A DNA stretch of 13,724 bases, taken from positions 1-13,724 of the forward strand of contig CABTZF010000030.1 in the NCBI GenBank assembly GCA_902489255.1, given 5' to 3'. A program made the position numbers and the translations under genes. The stretch comes from an uncultured Peptoniphilus sp. (GTDB lineage: Bacteria; Bacillota; Clostridia; Tissierellales; Peptoniphilaceae). Each line of letters starts with the position of its first letter. The stretch's first letter is position 1. The notes beneath the pieces were generated by a model. That model was not told the DNA's origin. It saw only the letters and a program-made list of their open reading frames with translations, and ran no database searches. Shown one piece after another: positions 5,581-12,602 of this stretch.

Positions 5581-8500
5581 TTATTCAAAAGTTAAAAGCA
5601 GCTGTCCATTTTCTACTGAGTCATTTACTTTTACGAATATTTCCTTAACTGTACCGTCAACATTTGCCACTATGTTAGCTTCCATCTTCATGGCTTCTGC
5701 AATAAACAGTGTATCTCCGGCTTTAACTTTATCGCCAATTTTTACATTGATTTTTACAATTTGACCCGGTATTGATGAACCGACTTCTTTTTCATTATCT
5801 TTATCTGCATATAAGGTTTGACTCCTTGACTTAGTATGAACTTTAACAGTTTTATCTTCAAGGTTAATTGTTCTTCTATTTCCATTAATTTCAAAAGTTA
5901 GGTTTCTTGTTCCGTCTTCAAGTAATTTACCTACCTCAATTAAGGTCACTATTAAATTTTTACCTTCATCTAAAGAAATTTGAGCCGTTTCTCCCTCCAT
6001 AAGTCCATGGAAAAATACATCCGAACCTATTCCTGAAACATCTCCATTTTCTTTTACATAGTCAATGTAATCATCAATTACCTTTGGATATAGAGCGTAT
6101 GAAACTGCATTCCTATCTGTTGGATCCATTCCTTTTTTTGCAATGTGTTTTTTGTCAGCTTCAAAATCTTCATCCTCTAATAATTCTCCAGGCCTAACAG
6201 TAATTGGCTCTTCACCCTTTAAAACTAATTTTTGCAGGTCTTTTGGAAATCCTCCATAAGGTTGGCCCATCATACCCTTAAAATAGGTAATAACAGAATC
6301 AGGATAGTCAAGATTTTTCCCCTTTTCTAAAATATTATCTTTAGTCAGTCCATTTTGTACCATAAAAATTGCCATATCTCCAACCATTTTTGAAGATGGG
6401 GTAACCTTAATTATATCCCCTACCATTTGGTTAACATCTTTGTACATTTCCTTAACTTCTTTAAATTTATGACCAAGACCGAAACTTTCAACTTGAGGTT
6501 TTAAATTAGAGTATTGACCGCCAGGAATTTCATACCTATAAATTTCAGTTGTTCCTGATTTTAAATCTGATTCAAAATTTGCATAAACAGGTCTTACAGC
6601 TTCCCAGTATTTTGAAATTTCTTCAACTTTTTCTATGTCCATACCTGTATCCCTGTCAGTGTTTTCAAGTGCAGCAACTACTGAATTTAAGGCAGCTTGA
6701 GATGTTAAACCGCTCATGGAATCCACTGCAGTGTCAACAATATCAACTCCTGCTTCTGCAGCCATTAGAATTGTTGATACTCCATTTCCGGTAGTATCAT
6801 GAGTATGGAGGTGAACCGGAATTCCAATTTCATCCTTAAGGGCCTTGATTAATTTTTTAGCAGCATAAGGTTTTAAAAGCCCTGACATATCTTTTATGCC
6901 CAATAGTTGTGCTCCGGTTTTTTCCAATTCTTTAGCAAGATTTACATAATATTTTAATGTATATTTATCCTTAGTTTCATCTAAAATATCTCCGGTATAA
7001 CACATTGTAGCTTCAGCAACCTTGCCATTTTTTAGCGTTTCTTCAATAGAAAGTTGCATACCCGGTAGCCAATTAAGGGCATCAAAAATTCTAAAAATAT
7101 CAATTCCGGCTTTGGCAGATTCTTTGATAAAAGATTTTACAACATTATCCGGATAGTTTTTATAACCTACTGTGTTATTGCCACGCACCAACATTTGCAA
7201 AAGCATATTAGGCATTTTTTCTCTTAAAATTTCCAATCTTTCCCACGGGTCTTCATGCAAAAATCTATATGCTACATCAAAAGTAGCCCCGCCCCACATT
7301 TCCATAGAGAATAGGTCAGGCATATTATAGTTTGTAGCTTCTGCAATCTTAACAAGATCAATAGTTCTTACTCTTGTCGCCATAAGTGATTGGTGGGCAT
7401 CTCTCATAGTTGTGTCAGTTAATAAAAGTTTCTTTTGATTTTTTATCCATTCAATTAAACCTTGAGGCCCTTTTTCATCTAAAATTTGCTTGGTACCTCT
7501 AAATTCTCTTTTTTCAAAAGTTGGAATTTGTGGCACGTCAAAATGTTTTTTTATCTTATTGGAATCATTTACAACAATATTACCAATCAATCTCATAAGT
7601 TGCAGTTCCTTATCTTTTTTAGTTGTTATTTGGAAAAGTTCAGGATTTTCTTCTATAAAGCCCGTATCACAAGTTCCTTTTAAAAACTCTTCGGTATTTA
7701 ATACATTTAACAAAAATCCAATGTTAGTTTTAACTCCCCCAACTTTAAGTTCAGATAAAGACCTTACAGCCTTTCTTATTGTGTCTTTCCAAGTTCTTGC
7801 ATGGGTTATAACTTTTACAAGCAAAGAATCATAGTAAGGCGAAATTACAGCTCCTGTAAAGCCGTTACCGCCGTCAAGTCTAACTCCATAGCCTGAAGAT
7901 GACCTATATAAAGAAATATGTCCTGTGTCAGGCATAAAATTATTTAAGGGGTCTTCCGTAGTTACACGACATTGAATAGCAAAACCTTTATGCTCAATTG
8001 TATCCTGTGATATGATTCCAATTTCAGGTGAATCTAACTTGTAACCTTCTGCAACCAAAATTTGTGCTTGCACCAAGTCAATATCTGTGCACATTTCAGT
8101 TACAGTATGCTCAACCTGAATCCTGGGATTAACTTCTATAAAATAATGATTTAGATTTTTGTCAACTAAAAATTCTACAGTTCCTGCATTTGTATAGCCT
8201 ATTGAGTTGGCGATTTTAAGAGCATCTTCACAAATATCTTTTCTAACTTCCAAAGGAAGAGAAAAAGCAGGAGTAAATTCTATTACTTTTTGATGGCGTC
8301 TTTGAATTGAACAATCCCTTTCATAAAGATGAACAATATTTCCAAATTTATCTCCTAAAATTTGCACTTCAATATGTTTTGGCTTTTCCAAATATTTTTC
8401 AATAAAAATAGCATCATTTCCGAAGGCTTGCTTGGCTTCATTTTTGGCGGATTTAAGTTTCTCAATTAATTCCTTTTCATTGTTTACAACTCTCATTCCA

Positions 8501-9006
8501 CGACCGCCACCGCCAAATGATGCTTTAACCATAACGGGGTAGCCTGCTTCTTTGGCAAATTCTTTAGCTTGTTCTTCATTTTCTATCGGTTTTTGAATTC
8601 CCGGTATTGTAGGCACATTTGCATTTTTAGCAACAATTTTTGACTTAATCTTATCGCCAAGAGCTTCCATTACCCTTGAATCCGGTCCGATAAAAGTAAT
8701 TCCTTCTTTTTCGCATTTAGCTGCGAATTCAGCGTTTTCCGCCAAAAATCCATAACCCGGATGAATAGCATCAACACCCTTAGCTTTTGCAAGTTTTATT
8801 ATTTCATCTATATCTAAATAAGCACCAAGGGGTGACTTATCTTGCCCAATTAAGTAAGATTCATCAGCTTTGGTTCTGAAAAGCGAAAGTTGATCTTCTT
8901 TAGAATATATTGCAACACTCCTAATTCCAAGTTCCCTAAGTGCACGAAAAACACGAATTGCAATTTCTCCACGATTTGCAACCATGACTCTTTTAAATTT
9001 TCTCAT
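5581..9006 (-). CDS. pyc: Pyruvate carboxylase (biotin-dependent, single-chain)
   Basis: This full-length 1141-residue enzyme makes oxaloacetate from pyruvate, bicarbonate and ATP in the cytosol. Domains in order: biotin carboxylase (about 1-455), with the glycine-rich ATP loop K-A-S-F-G-G-G-G-R-G-M at 161-171, R-D-C-S-I-Q-R-R-H-Q-K at 230-240 and E-V-N-P-R-I-Q-V-E-H at 291-300; carboxyltransferase (about 525-810), with D-T-T-M-R-D-A-H-Q-S at 531-540, the lysine expected to be carbamylated at 705 in G-I-K-D-M, and metal-ligand H-L-H-T-H-D at 732-737; the conserved PYC/OADA region (about 820-1000); and a biotinyl domain with A-M-K-M and biotin-lysine 1107. All key residues are intact. The ATG follows GGAGGG. 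It appears to be a single-gene unit with its own promoter (9036-9064). Its role is to refill the TCA-type acids and aspartate pool. Confidence 0.97.
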   Translation of the reverse strand: MRKFKRVMVANRGEIAIRVFRALRELGIRSVAIYSKEDQLSLFRTKADESYLIGQDKSPLGAYLDIDEIIKLAKAKGVDAIHPGYGFLAENAEFAAKCEKEGITFIGPDSRVMEALGDKIKSKIVAKNANVPTIPGIQKPIENEEQAKEFAKEAGYPVMVKASFGGGGRGMRVVNNEKELIEKLKSAKNEAKQAFGNDAIFIEKYLEKPKHIEVQILGDKFGNIVHLYERDCSIQRRHQKVIEFTPAFSLPLEVRKDICEDALKIANSIGYTNAGTVEFLVDKNLNHYFIEVNPRIQVEHTVTEMCTDIDLVQAQILVAEGYKLDSPEIGIISQDTIEHKGFAIQCRVTTEDPLNNFMPDTGHISLYRSSSGYGVRLDGGNGFTGAVISPYYDSLLVKVITHARTWKDTIRKAVRSLSELKVGGVKTNIGFLLNVLNTEEFLKGTCDTGFIEENPELFQITTKKDKELQLMRLIGNIVVNDSNKIKKHFDVPQIPTFEKREFRGTKQILDEKGPQGLIEWIKNQKKLLLTDTTMRDAHQSLMATRVRTIDLVKIAEATNYNMPDLFSMEMWGGATFDVAYRFLHEDPWERLEILREKMPNMLLQMLVRGNNTVGYKNYPDNVVKSFIKESAKAGIDIFRIFDALNWLPGMQLSIEETLKNGKVAEATMCYTGDILDETKDKYTLKYYVNLAKELEKTGAQLLGIKDMSGLLKPYAAKKLIKALKDEIGIPVHLHTHDTTGNGVSTILMAAEAGVDIVDTAVDSMSGLTSQAALNSVVAALENTDRDTGMDIEKVEEISKYWEAVRPVYANFESDLKSGTTEIYRYEIPGGQYSNLKPQVESFGLGHKFKEVKEMYKDVNQMVGDIIKVTPSSKMVGDMAIFMVQNGLTKDNILEKGKNLDYPDSVITYFKGMMGQPYGGFPKDLQKLVLKGEEPITVRPGELLEDEDFEADKKHIAKKGMDPTDRNAVSYALYPKVIDDYIDYVKENGDVSGIGSDVFFHGLMEGETAQISLDEGKNLIVTLIEVGKLLEDGTRNLTFEINGNRRTINLEDKTVKVHTKSRSQTLYADKDNEKEVGSSIPGQIVKINVKIGDKVKAGDTLFIAEAMKMEANIVANVDGTVKEIFVKVNDSVENGQLLLTFE

Positions 9007-9035
9007 CTTCTACCCTCCATTATATTTTAAGATTT

Positions 9036-9064
9036 ATTATACAACAAAATTAAGAATTCTACAA
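9036..9064 (-). promoter_or_regulatory. Sigma-A promoter of pyruvate carboxylase gene
   Basis: The minus strand has TTGTAG (9064-9059), a 17-base spacer and a perfect TATAAT (9041-9036). Transcription would start near 9029, giving a short leader that contains the GGAGGG ribosome site. Confidence 0.65.
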
Positions 9065-9196
9065 AAAATTTTTACCTGATTAAACTAATATCACATAGAT
9101 TTTTACCGGCAAAAAGATTTACTTTCAAACAAATTTATATTTTTAACTCAAAAATAAAAGTAGTAAATTACCAAACTAAATTGCTTTTTTATAAGA

Positions 9197-9230
9197 AAAA
9201 ACCTTGAAAGTTGGTGATTTCAAGGTTTTT
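9197..9230. terminator. Terminator of the rplM-rpsI operon (near-symmetric, bidirectional)
   Basis: A perfect 13-bp inverted repeat (arms 9197-9209 and 9218-9230) encloses an 8-base loop. The core is CCTTGAAA/TTTCAAGG, flanked by A and T tracts that serve as U-tails in either direction. It lies 22 bases past the rpsI stop and insulates the pyruvate carboxylase promoter. Confidence 0.85.
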
Positions 9231-9252
9231 AATATAATTTGTAAACTTTTCA

Positions 9253-9642
9253 CTATCTCTTTGAGAATTGCGGTGCGCGTCTTGCTTTTTTAAGACCGTA
9301 TTTCTTTCTTTCTTTCATACGAGGGTCTCTTGTTAAGAAACCAGCTTTTTTTAGTACCGCCCTATATTCAGGATCAACTTCCAAAAGAGCTCTAGCCACG
9401 CCATGTTTTATAGCACCGGCTTGTCCTGTAAATCCACCACCTGTTACTTTTACAATTACATCAAATGATGAAGCTGTATCAGTTAATTCTAATGGAGCTT
9501 TACTAACTTCCCTTAGTGTTTCATAATCAAAATAATCATCTAGTAATCTACCGTTAACTGTAAAATTACCACTGCCGGGTAAAAGTCTTACTTGGGCAAT
9601 AGATGTTTTACGCCTACCGGTCGCTCTGTATTGTGTTTGCAT
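9253..9642 (-). CDS. rpsI: 30S ribosomal protein S9
   Basis: This is a 129-residue protein of standard S9 length. It starts with Y-R-A-T-G-R-R-K-T-S-I-A-Q-V-R-L at about 5-20 and contains V-T-G-G-G-F-T-G-Q-A-G-A-I-K-H-G-V-A-R-A-L (66-86). Near the C-terminus is R-D-P-R-M-K-E-R-K-K-Y-G, and the protein ends in the invariant S-K-R. That tail reaches the ribosomal P site and touches the tRNA anticodon loop. It is co-transcribed with rplM, with 13 bases between them and a GGAGG site in the gap. Confidence 0.98.
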   Translation of the reverse strand: MQTQYRATGRRKTSIAQVRLLPGSGNFTVNGRLLDDYFDYETLREVSKAPLELTDTASSFDVIVKVTGGGFTGQAGAIKHGVARALLEVDPEYRAVLKKAGFLTRDPRMKERKKYGLKKARRAPQFSKR

Positions 9643-9655
9643 ATATTACCTCCAA

Positions 9656-10084
9656 TTAAAATTCATAAACTTCAGGCATTTGAGCAGCATGCGGATGTTC
9701 GCTTCCACTATAAACCTTTAGTTTCTTATACATCTTTCTTCCAAGTCTTGACTTTGGAAGCATACCTTTTACAGCAAGTTCAATAATTTTTTCAGGTCTT
9801 TTATCTCTTAATTGTTGGTAACTAACTTCTCGCCTTCCACCCGGATAGCCCGTGTGATAAGCGTGAATCTTTTGGTCCCACTTGTTTCCGGTGAGTTTTA
9901 CCTTCTCAGCATTAATAATAATTACATAATCTCCGGTATCAACATGAGGTGTATAAATAGGTTTTTTCTTTCCTTTTAAAATACTTGCTACTTCTGTAGC
10001 CAGTCTTCCTAATACTTTTCCCTCAGCATCAATTACATACCATTTTCTTTCAACTTCATTAGCTTTCGCCATGTAGCTTTTCAA
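9656..10084 (-). CDS. rplM: 50S ribosomal protein L13 (TTG start)
   Basis: This is a 142-residue protein, the usual L13 length. It opens with K-S-Y-M-A-K-A-N-E-V-E-R-K-W-Y-V-I-D-A-E-G-K-V-L. Further on are K-P-I-Y-T-P-H-V-D-T-G-D-Y-V, K-I-H-A-Y-H-T-G-Y-P-G-G and G-M-L-P-K-S-R-L-G-R. It is an early assembly protein of the large subunit. The start is TTG at 10084: AGGAGG sits seven bases before it, and the K-S-Y-M-A extension is conserved in the family. The internal ATG at 10072 is too far from the site. The gene leads the rplM-rpsI operon, which has a consensus promoter and a leader hairpin. Confidence 0.97.
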   Translation of the reverse strand: MKSYMAKANEVERKWYVIDAEGKVLGRLATEVASILKGKKKPIYTPHVDTGDYVIIINAEKVKLTGNKWDQKIHAYHTGYPGGRREVSYQQLRDKRPEKIIELAVKGMLPKSRLGRKMYKKLKVYSGSEHPHAAQMPEVYEF

Positions 10085-10101
10085 TGAATTTCCTCCTAAG
10101 C

Positions 10102-10131
10102 ATTTAAAAAATATTCCGGGGCTTTTTAAAT
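10102..10131 (-). promoter_or_regulatory. Leader hairpin before rplM, candidate L13 autoregulatory leader
   Basis: In the 5' untranslated region a perfect 9-bp stem (arms 10131-10123 and 10110-10102, ATTTAAAAA with TTTTTAAAT) encloses a 12-base loop. The stem ends about five bases before AGGAGG. An L13 leader RNA is known in low-GC Gram-positives. This element has the right place, but I cannot confirm that it matches that family. Confidence 0.4.
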
Positions 10132-10140
10132 ACTGGAAAT

Positions 10141-10169
10141 ATTTTAAAGTATATAAAAGTTTTTGTCAA
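10141..10169 (-). promoter_or_regulatory. Consensus sigma-A promoter of rplM-rpsI
   Basis: The minus strand has a perfect TTGACA (10169-10164), a 17-base spacer and TAAAAT (10146-10141). Transcription starts near 10134, giving a leader of about 50 bases that contains the 10102-10131 hairpin. Confidence 0.85.
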
Positions 10170-10263
10170 GGTTTAAATTAGGAAATTACAAAGAATTTAT
10201 GTAATCAATTTATGTAGCCTATAGAATGTAAAATTAATCGCACCAAAATAAATAATAAAAACT

Positions 10264-10470
10264 CCTACTAACTTCGTTTGAAATATAAAAAACTAGAAAA
10301 ATAGGTATGTAAAGAAATAGAGAAATTCCAAGATAATAGATTTTGATATATGAAACTAAAAAAAAAAAATTATATCTAAAAATTTAATGGAGCTTAATAA
10401 AAGAATTGGAAAACATCTAACTTATCAAACTTCATTTGAATTATTTTTATATAAACTTAGTTTAATTTAA
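10264..10470 (+). pseudogene. Decayed C-terminal remnant of an IS30-type transposase
   Basis: One plus-strand frame reads through several stop codons and ends at a TAA at 10470. The best part, 10387-10470, reads E-L-N-K-R-I-G-K-H-L-T-Y-Q-T-S-F-E-L-F. This matches the IS30 C-terminal signature (L-N-N-R-P-R-K-x-L-G-Y-K-T-P-x-E-V-F). Upstream in the same frame, P-T-N-F starting at 10264 leads without gap (27 residues) to I-I-D-F at about 10336-10344. This matches the family pattern P-Y-S-S-W...N-E-N...K-G-T-D-F, with Asn, Lys, Asp and Phe kept and stops where Glu/Gln/Arg codons are expected. Point mutation alone, without frameshift, explains the decay. A T-T-G-C-A-G-T-T-C stretch near 10483-10491 may be the old right end, but that is weak. 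No promoter or start remains. Confidence 0.5.
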
Positions 10471-10492
10471 GTAGCTTATTATTTGCAGTTCA

Positions 10493-10771
10493 TCATAATA
10501 TTATATGGTGCAATAAATAAAAAAATAAGAAGTCAATAAGAAGAAAAACTCTAAGTAAAATTCTAAATTTTAGTTTTAAATTTTTATGTCTTAAAATTTC
10601 CATAGCTAAAAATCCTCCTAAAGATCCTCCTACGAATGAAAAAAATAAGAGGGTGTTTTCCCTTATCCTGTATTTATTTTTTATAGCTTTCCTTTTATCC
10701 AAATAAAAAAGGAAAAATGTAAACAAGTTTATTATTAAAAGATATATTTTCATATTTATTGATTTACCCAT
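10493..10771 (-). CDS. DUF1294 family small membrane protein
   Basis: This 92-residue protein is very hydrophobic. DUF1294 features are clear: I-N-L-F-T-F-F-L-F-Y-L-D-K-R-K-A (14-29), then R-I-R-E-N-T-L-L-F-F-S-F-V-G-G-S-L-G-G-F (35-54), H-K at 62-63 and L-K-F-R. There are three likely membrane segments at about 7-24, 40-58 and 70-89. The molecular function of the family is unknown. The start is uncertain. ATG 10771 has no good ribosome site, while ATG 10753 (reading M-K-I-Y-L-L, 86 residues) fits the usual family start better but also lacks a strong site. The gene diverges from the P1 hydrolase gene, and no terminator follows it. Its transcript would run antisense across the transposase remnant. 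Confidence 0.8.
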   Translation of the reverse strand: MGKSINMKIYLLIINLFTFFLFYLDKRKAIKNKYRIRENTLLFFSFVGGSLGGFLAMEILRHKNLKLKFRILLRVFLLIDFLFFYLLHHIIL

Positions 10772-10776
10772 TGTCT

Positions 10777-10784
10777 GCTATAAT
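10777..10784 (+). promoter_or_regulatory. Extended -10 promoter of the hydrolase-transporter-CoaX run
   Basis: TGC-TATAAT (TG at 10776-10777, TATAAT 10779-10784) is an extended -10 element. No good -35 is at 16-18 spacing; TTGATT lies only 14 bases upstream. The expected start near 10791 falls at the AGGAGG of the hydrolase gene, so the leader would be only about 13 bases. Confidence 0.5.
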
Positions 10785-10803
10785 TAAAATAGGAGGTAAG
10801 TAA

Positions 10804-11769
10804 ATGTATGATGGATTTTTAACTGATGTCCCGGGCATTTTGCTTGGTCATGCAGAAAATAATAAATCGGCTACAGGTTGTAGTGTCGCTTTATTTCCGG
10901 ATGGTGCAGTTTGTGGTGTTGATGTAAGAGGTTCTGCACCTGGAACTCGTGAAACTGATCTTTTAAAGGCTGAAAATCTTGTAGAGAAAATTCACGGAGT
11001 TTGTTTAAGTGGAGGTTCTGCCTTCGGCTTAGCGGCAGCTAATGGTGTAATGGCTTATTTGGAAGAGCAAAATATTGGAATGGATGTAACAGTTTGTAAG
11101 GTTCCAATTGTTCTTAGTGCTGTAATTTTTGACTTAACCCTTGGAGATGCTTTTATAAGACCTGACTACTCAATGGGTTATATAGCTTCTGCTAATGCAA
11201 AAACAAATGATAAAACTTTAGGAAATTTTGGTGGTGGATGCGGTGCTAGTGTTGGTAAAATTTTAGGAAATGATTTTGCTATGAAATCAGGTATTGGTCA
11301 AGCAAGTCTTAGCCTTGGAGATCTAAAAGTTTCGTCCCTAACTGTATTAAATGCCTTTGGTGATATCTTTGATTATGAAGAGGGAAAACAAATAGGCGGT
11401 TGCTATGATAGGAAAAATAAAAAATTTCTTTCAACTCAAACCCTTTACAAAAATATGAATTCAGATTACAATGCTTTTAATAGGACTACTAATACAACAA
11501 TTTCACTTGTGGCTACTAATGCTAAACTTACTAAAGCTAATTGTAATAAGATTTCACAAATGGCTCATGATGGATATGCAAGAAGCATTAATCCTGTGCA
11601 TACCATGTTTGATGGAGATACTATTTTTACATGTGCAACTGATAAGGTAAGAGCAGATATATCATTGGTGGGTATGTTGGCGGCAAAAACTATTTCCAGG
11701 TCAATTGCAAATGCAATTTATGGAAGTAAGGCTTCTCATGGTCTTATAGCTTATGACGATATTAAATAG
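10804..11769 (+). CDS. P1 family (DmpA/NylC-type) self-processing N-terminal nucleophile hydrolase
   Basis: This 321-residue protein belongs to peptidase family S58/P1, whose members include DmpA aminopeptidase, beta-peptidyl aminopeptidases and the nylon oligomer hydrolase NylC. Visible motifs are D-V-R-G-S-A-P-G-T-R-E-T-D-L-L (40-54), C-L-S-G-G-S-A-F-G-L-A-A-A-N-G-V (67-82), G-G-G-C-G-A-S-V-G-K (143-152) and the processing site T-N-T-T-I-S-L-V-A-T-N-A (229-240). The chain should cut itself between Asn230 and Thr231, and Thr231 then becomes the nucleophile. M-A-H-D-G-Y-A-R, V-H-T-M-F-D-G-D-T-I-F and a closing A-x-Y follow. The substrate is unknown; the family cleaves N-terminal amides including those with beta-alanine. 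No signal peptide is seen, so it is cytosolic. AGGAGG precedes the ATG. It heads a plus-strand run with the ECF S-component and CoaX homologue. Confidence 0.9.
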   Translation: MYDGFLTDVPGILLGHAENNKSATGCSVALFPDGAVCGVDVRGSAPGTRETDLLKAENLVEKIHGVCLSGGSAFGLAAANGVMAYLEEQNIGMDVTVCKVPIVLSAVIFDLTLGDAFIRPDYSMGYIASANAKTNDKTLGNFGGGCGASVGKILGNDFAMKSGIGQASLSLGDLKVSSLTVLNAFGDIFDYEEGKQIGGCYDRKNKKFLSTQTLYKNMNSDYNAFNRTTNTTISLVATNAKLTKANCNKISQMAHDGYARSINPVHTMFDGDTIFTCATDKVRADISLVGMLAAKTISRSIANAIYGSKASHGLIAYDDIK

Positions 11770-11826
11770 TTAGTTCTAAATATTATTGAGCGGTATCCTT
11801 ATACGGAACTGCATCAGGAGGTAAAA

Positions 11827-12591
11827 ATGAATAACACATTAAGAAAAGAAGGTTTAAATGCCAGGAAACTAATTTTAGTTTCAGTGCTTGGGGCAATTAC
11901 TGTTGTTTTAGGAATGACCCCATTAGGATTTATTCCCTTGGGAGTAATAAATGCAACAACTATGCATATTCCTGTTATTGTAGCAGGTATTGTTGAAGGT
12001 CCTGTAGTTGGTGCTTTGGTAGGTTTAATTTTTGGTATAAGTTCATTATTAAATGCAATACTAAAAAATGCTTCACCTGTATCATTTGTATTTTATAATC
12101 CATTAATATCAATCGTACCAAGAGTTTTAATTGGTATCACATCTTTCTATGCTTATAGATCTTTCAAAAATACTGATACTAAAAAAATTAAACTTTTATC
12201 AAGAATTGTATGGACGTTGATTTCAACGTTTTTAATCGTTTTCTTTGTTAAGGGTTATGAAACAATGTCAACTGCTAATAAAATTTATATGGGAATCTTT
12301 TTATTGGCTTCTATTTTCATTACAATTTATTCTTACTTTAAAATAGATAATAATTTCCCTGTTGTAATTGGAGCTTTTGTAGGCTCAATGACCAATACTA
12401 TTTTGGTTCTTGGTGGAATTTATTTAATCTATGCAAAAAGATATATGACAGCCTTGAATATGCCGTTAGAAAATGCTAGAGCAGCAATCCTTGGAGTATC
12501 AATTACCAGTGGTATCCCGGAAGCAATTCTTTCTATAATTATCACAACAGCAGTTGTTAGGGCTTTAAAATTATCAAAACAAATTAATTAA
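11827..12591 (+). CDS. ECF transporter S component (substrate unknown, pantothenate suggested by context)
   Basis: This 254-residue integral membrane protein begins with the family pattern L-I-L-V-S-V-L-G-A-I-T-V-V-L-G-M-T-P-L-G-F-I-P-L-G (15-39). A-T-T-M-H-I-P-V-I-V-A-G-I-V-E-G-P-V-V-G-A-L-V-G follows at about 43-66. S components bind a vitamin and join the shared EcfA-EcfA'-EcfT energy module, which is not encoded here. S components usually have about six helices and 170-200 residues. This one has an extra stretch at about 120-172 that looks like two added membrane helices. Substrate cannot be read from sequence. The CoaX homologue 11 bases downstream suggests pantothenate, as for PanT-type S components; this is inference. 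AGGAGG precedes ATG, and the 57-base gap from the hydrolase gene has no terminator. Confidence 0.85.
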   Translation: MNNTLRKEGLNARKLILVSVLGAITVVLGMTPLGFIPLGVINATTMHIPVIVAGIVEGPVVGALVGLIFGISSLLNAILKNASPVSFVFYNPLISIVPRVLIGITSFYAYRSFKNTDTKKIKLLSRIVWTLISTFLIVFFVKGYETMSTANKIYMGIFLLASIFITIYSYFKIDNNFPVVIGAFVGSMTNTILVLGGIYLIYAKRYMTALNMPLENARAAILGVSITSGIPEAILSIIITTAVVRALKLSKQIN

Positions 12592-12602
12592 AAGAGGTTG
12601 CT

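Noticed and set aside
9065..9196. AT-rich stretch upstream of pyc, examined for a biotin-repressor (BirA) operator
   Set aside because: No long dyad of the BirA type is visible near the promoter.
11790..11808. Possible hairpin GCGGTATCC...ATACGG between the hydrolase and ECF genes
   Set aside because: The arms do not pair properly and there is no T-tract; not a terminator or clear riboswitch.
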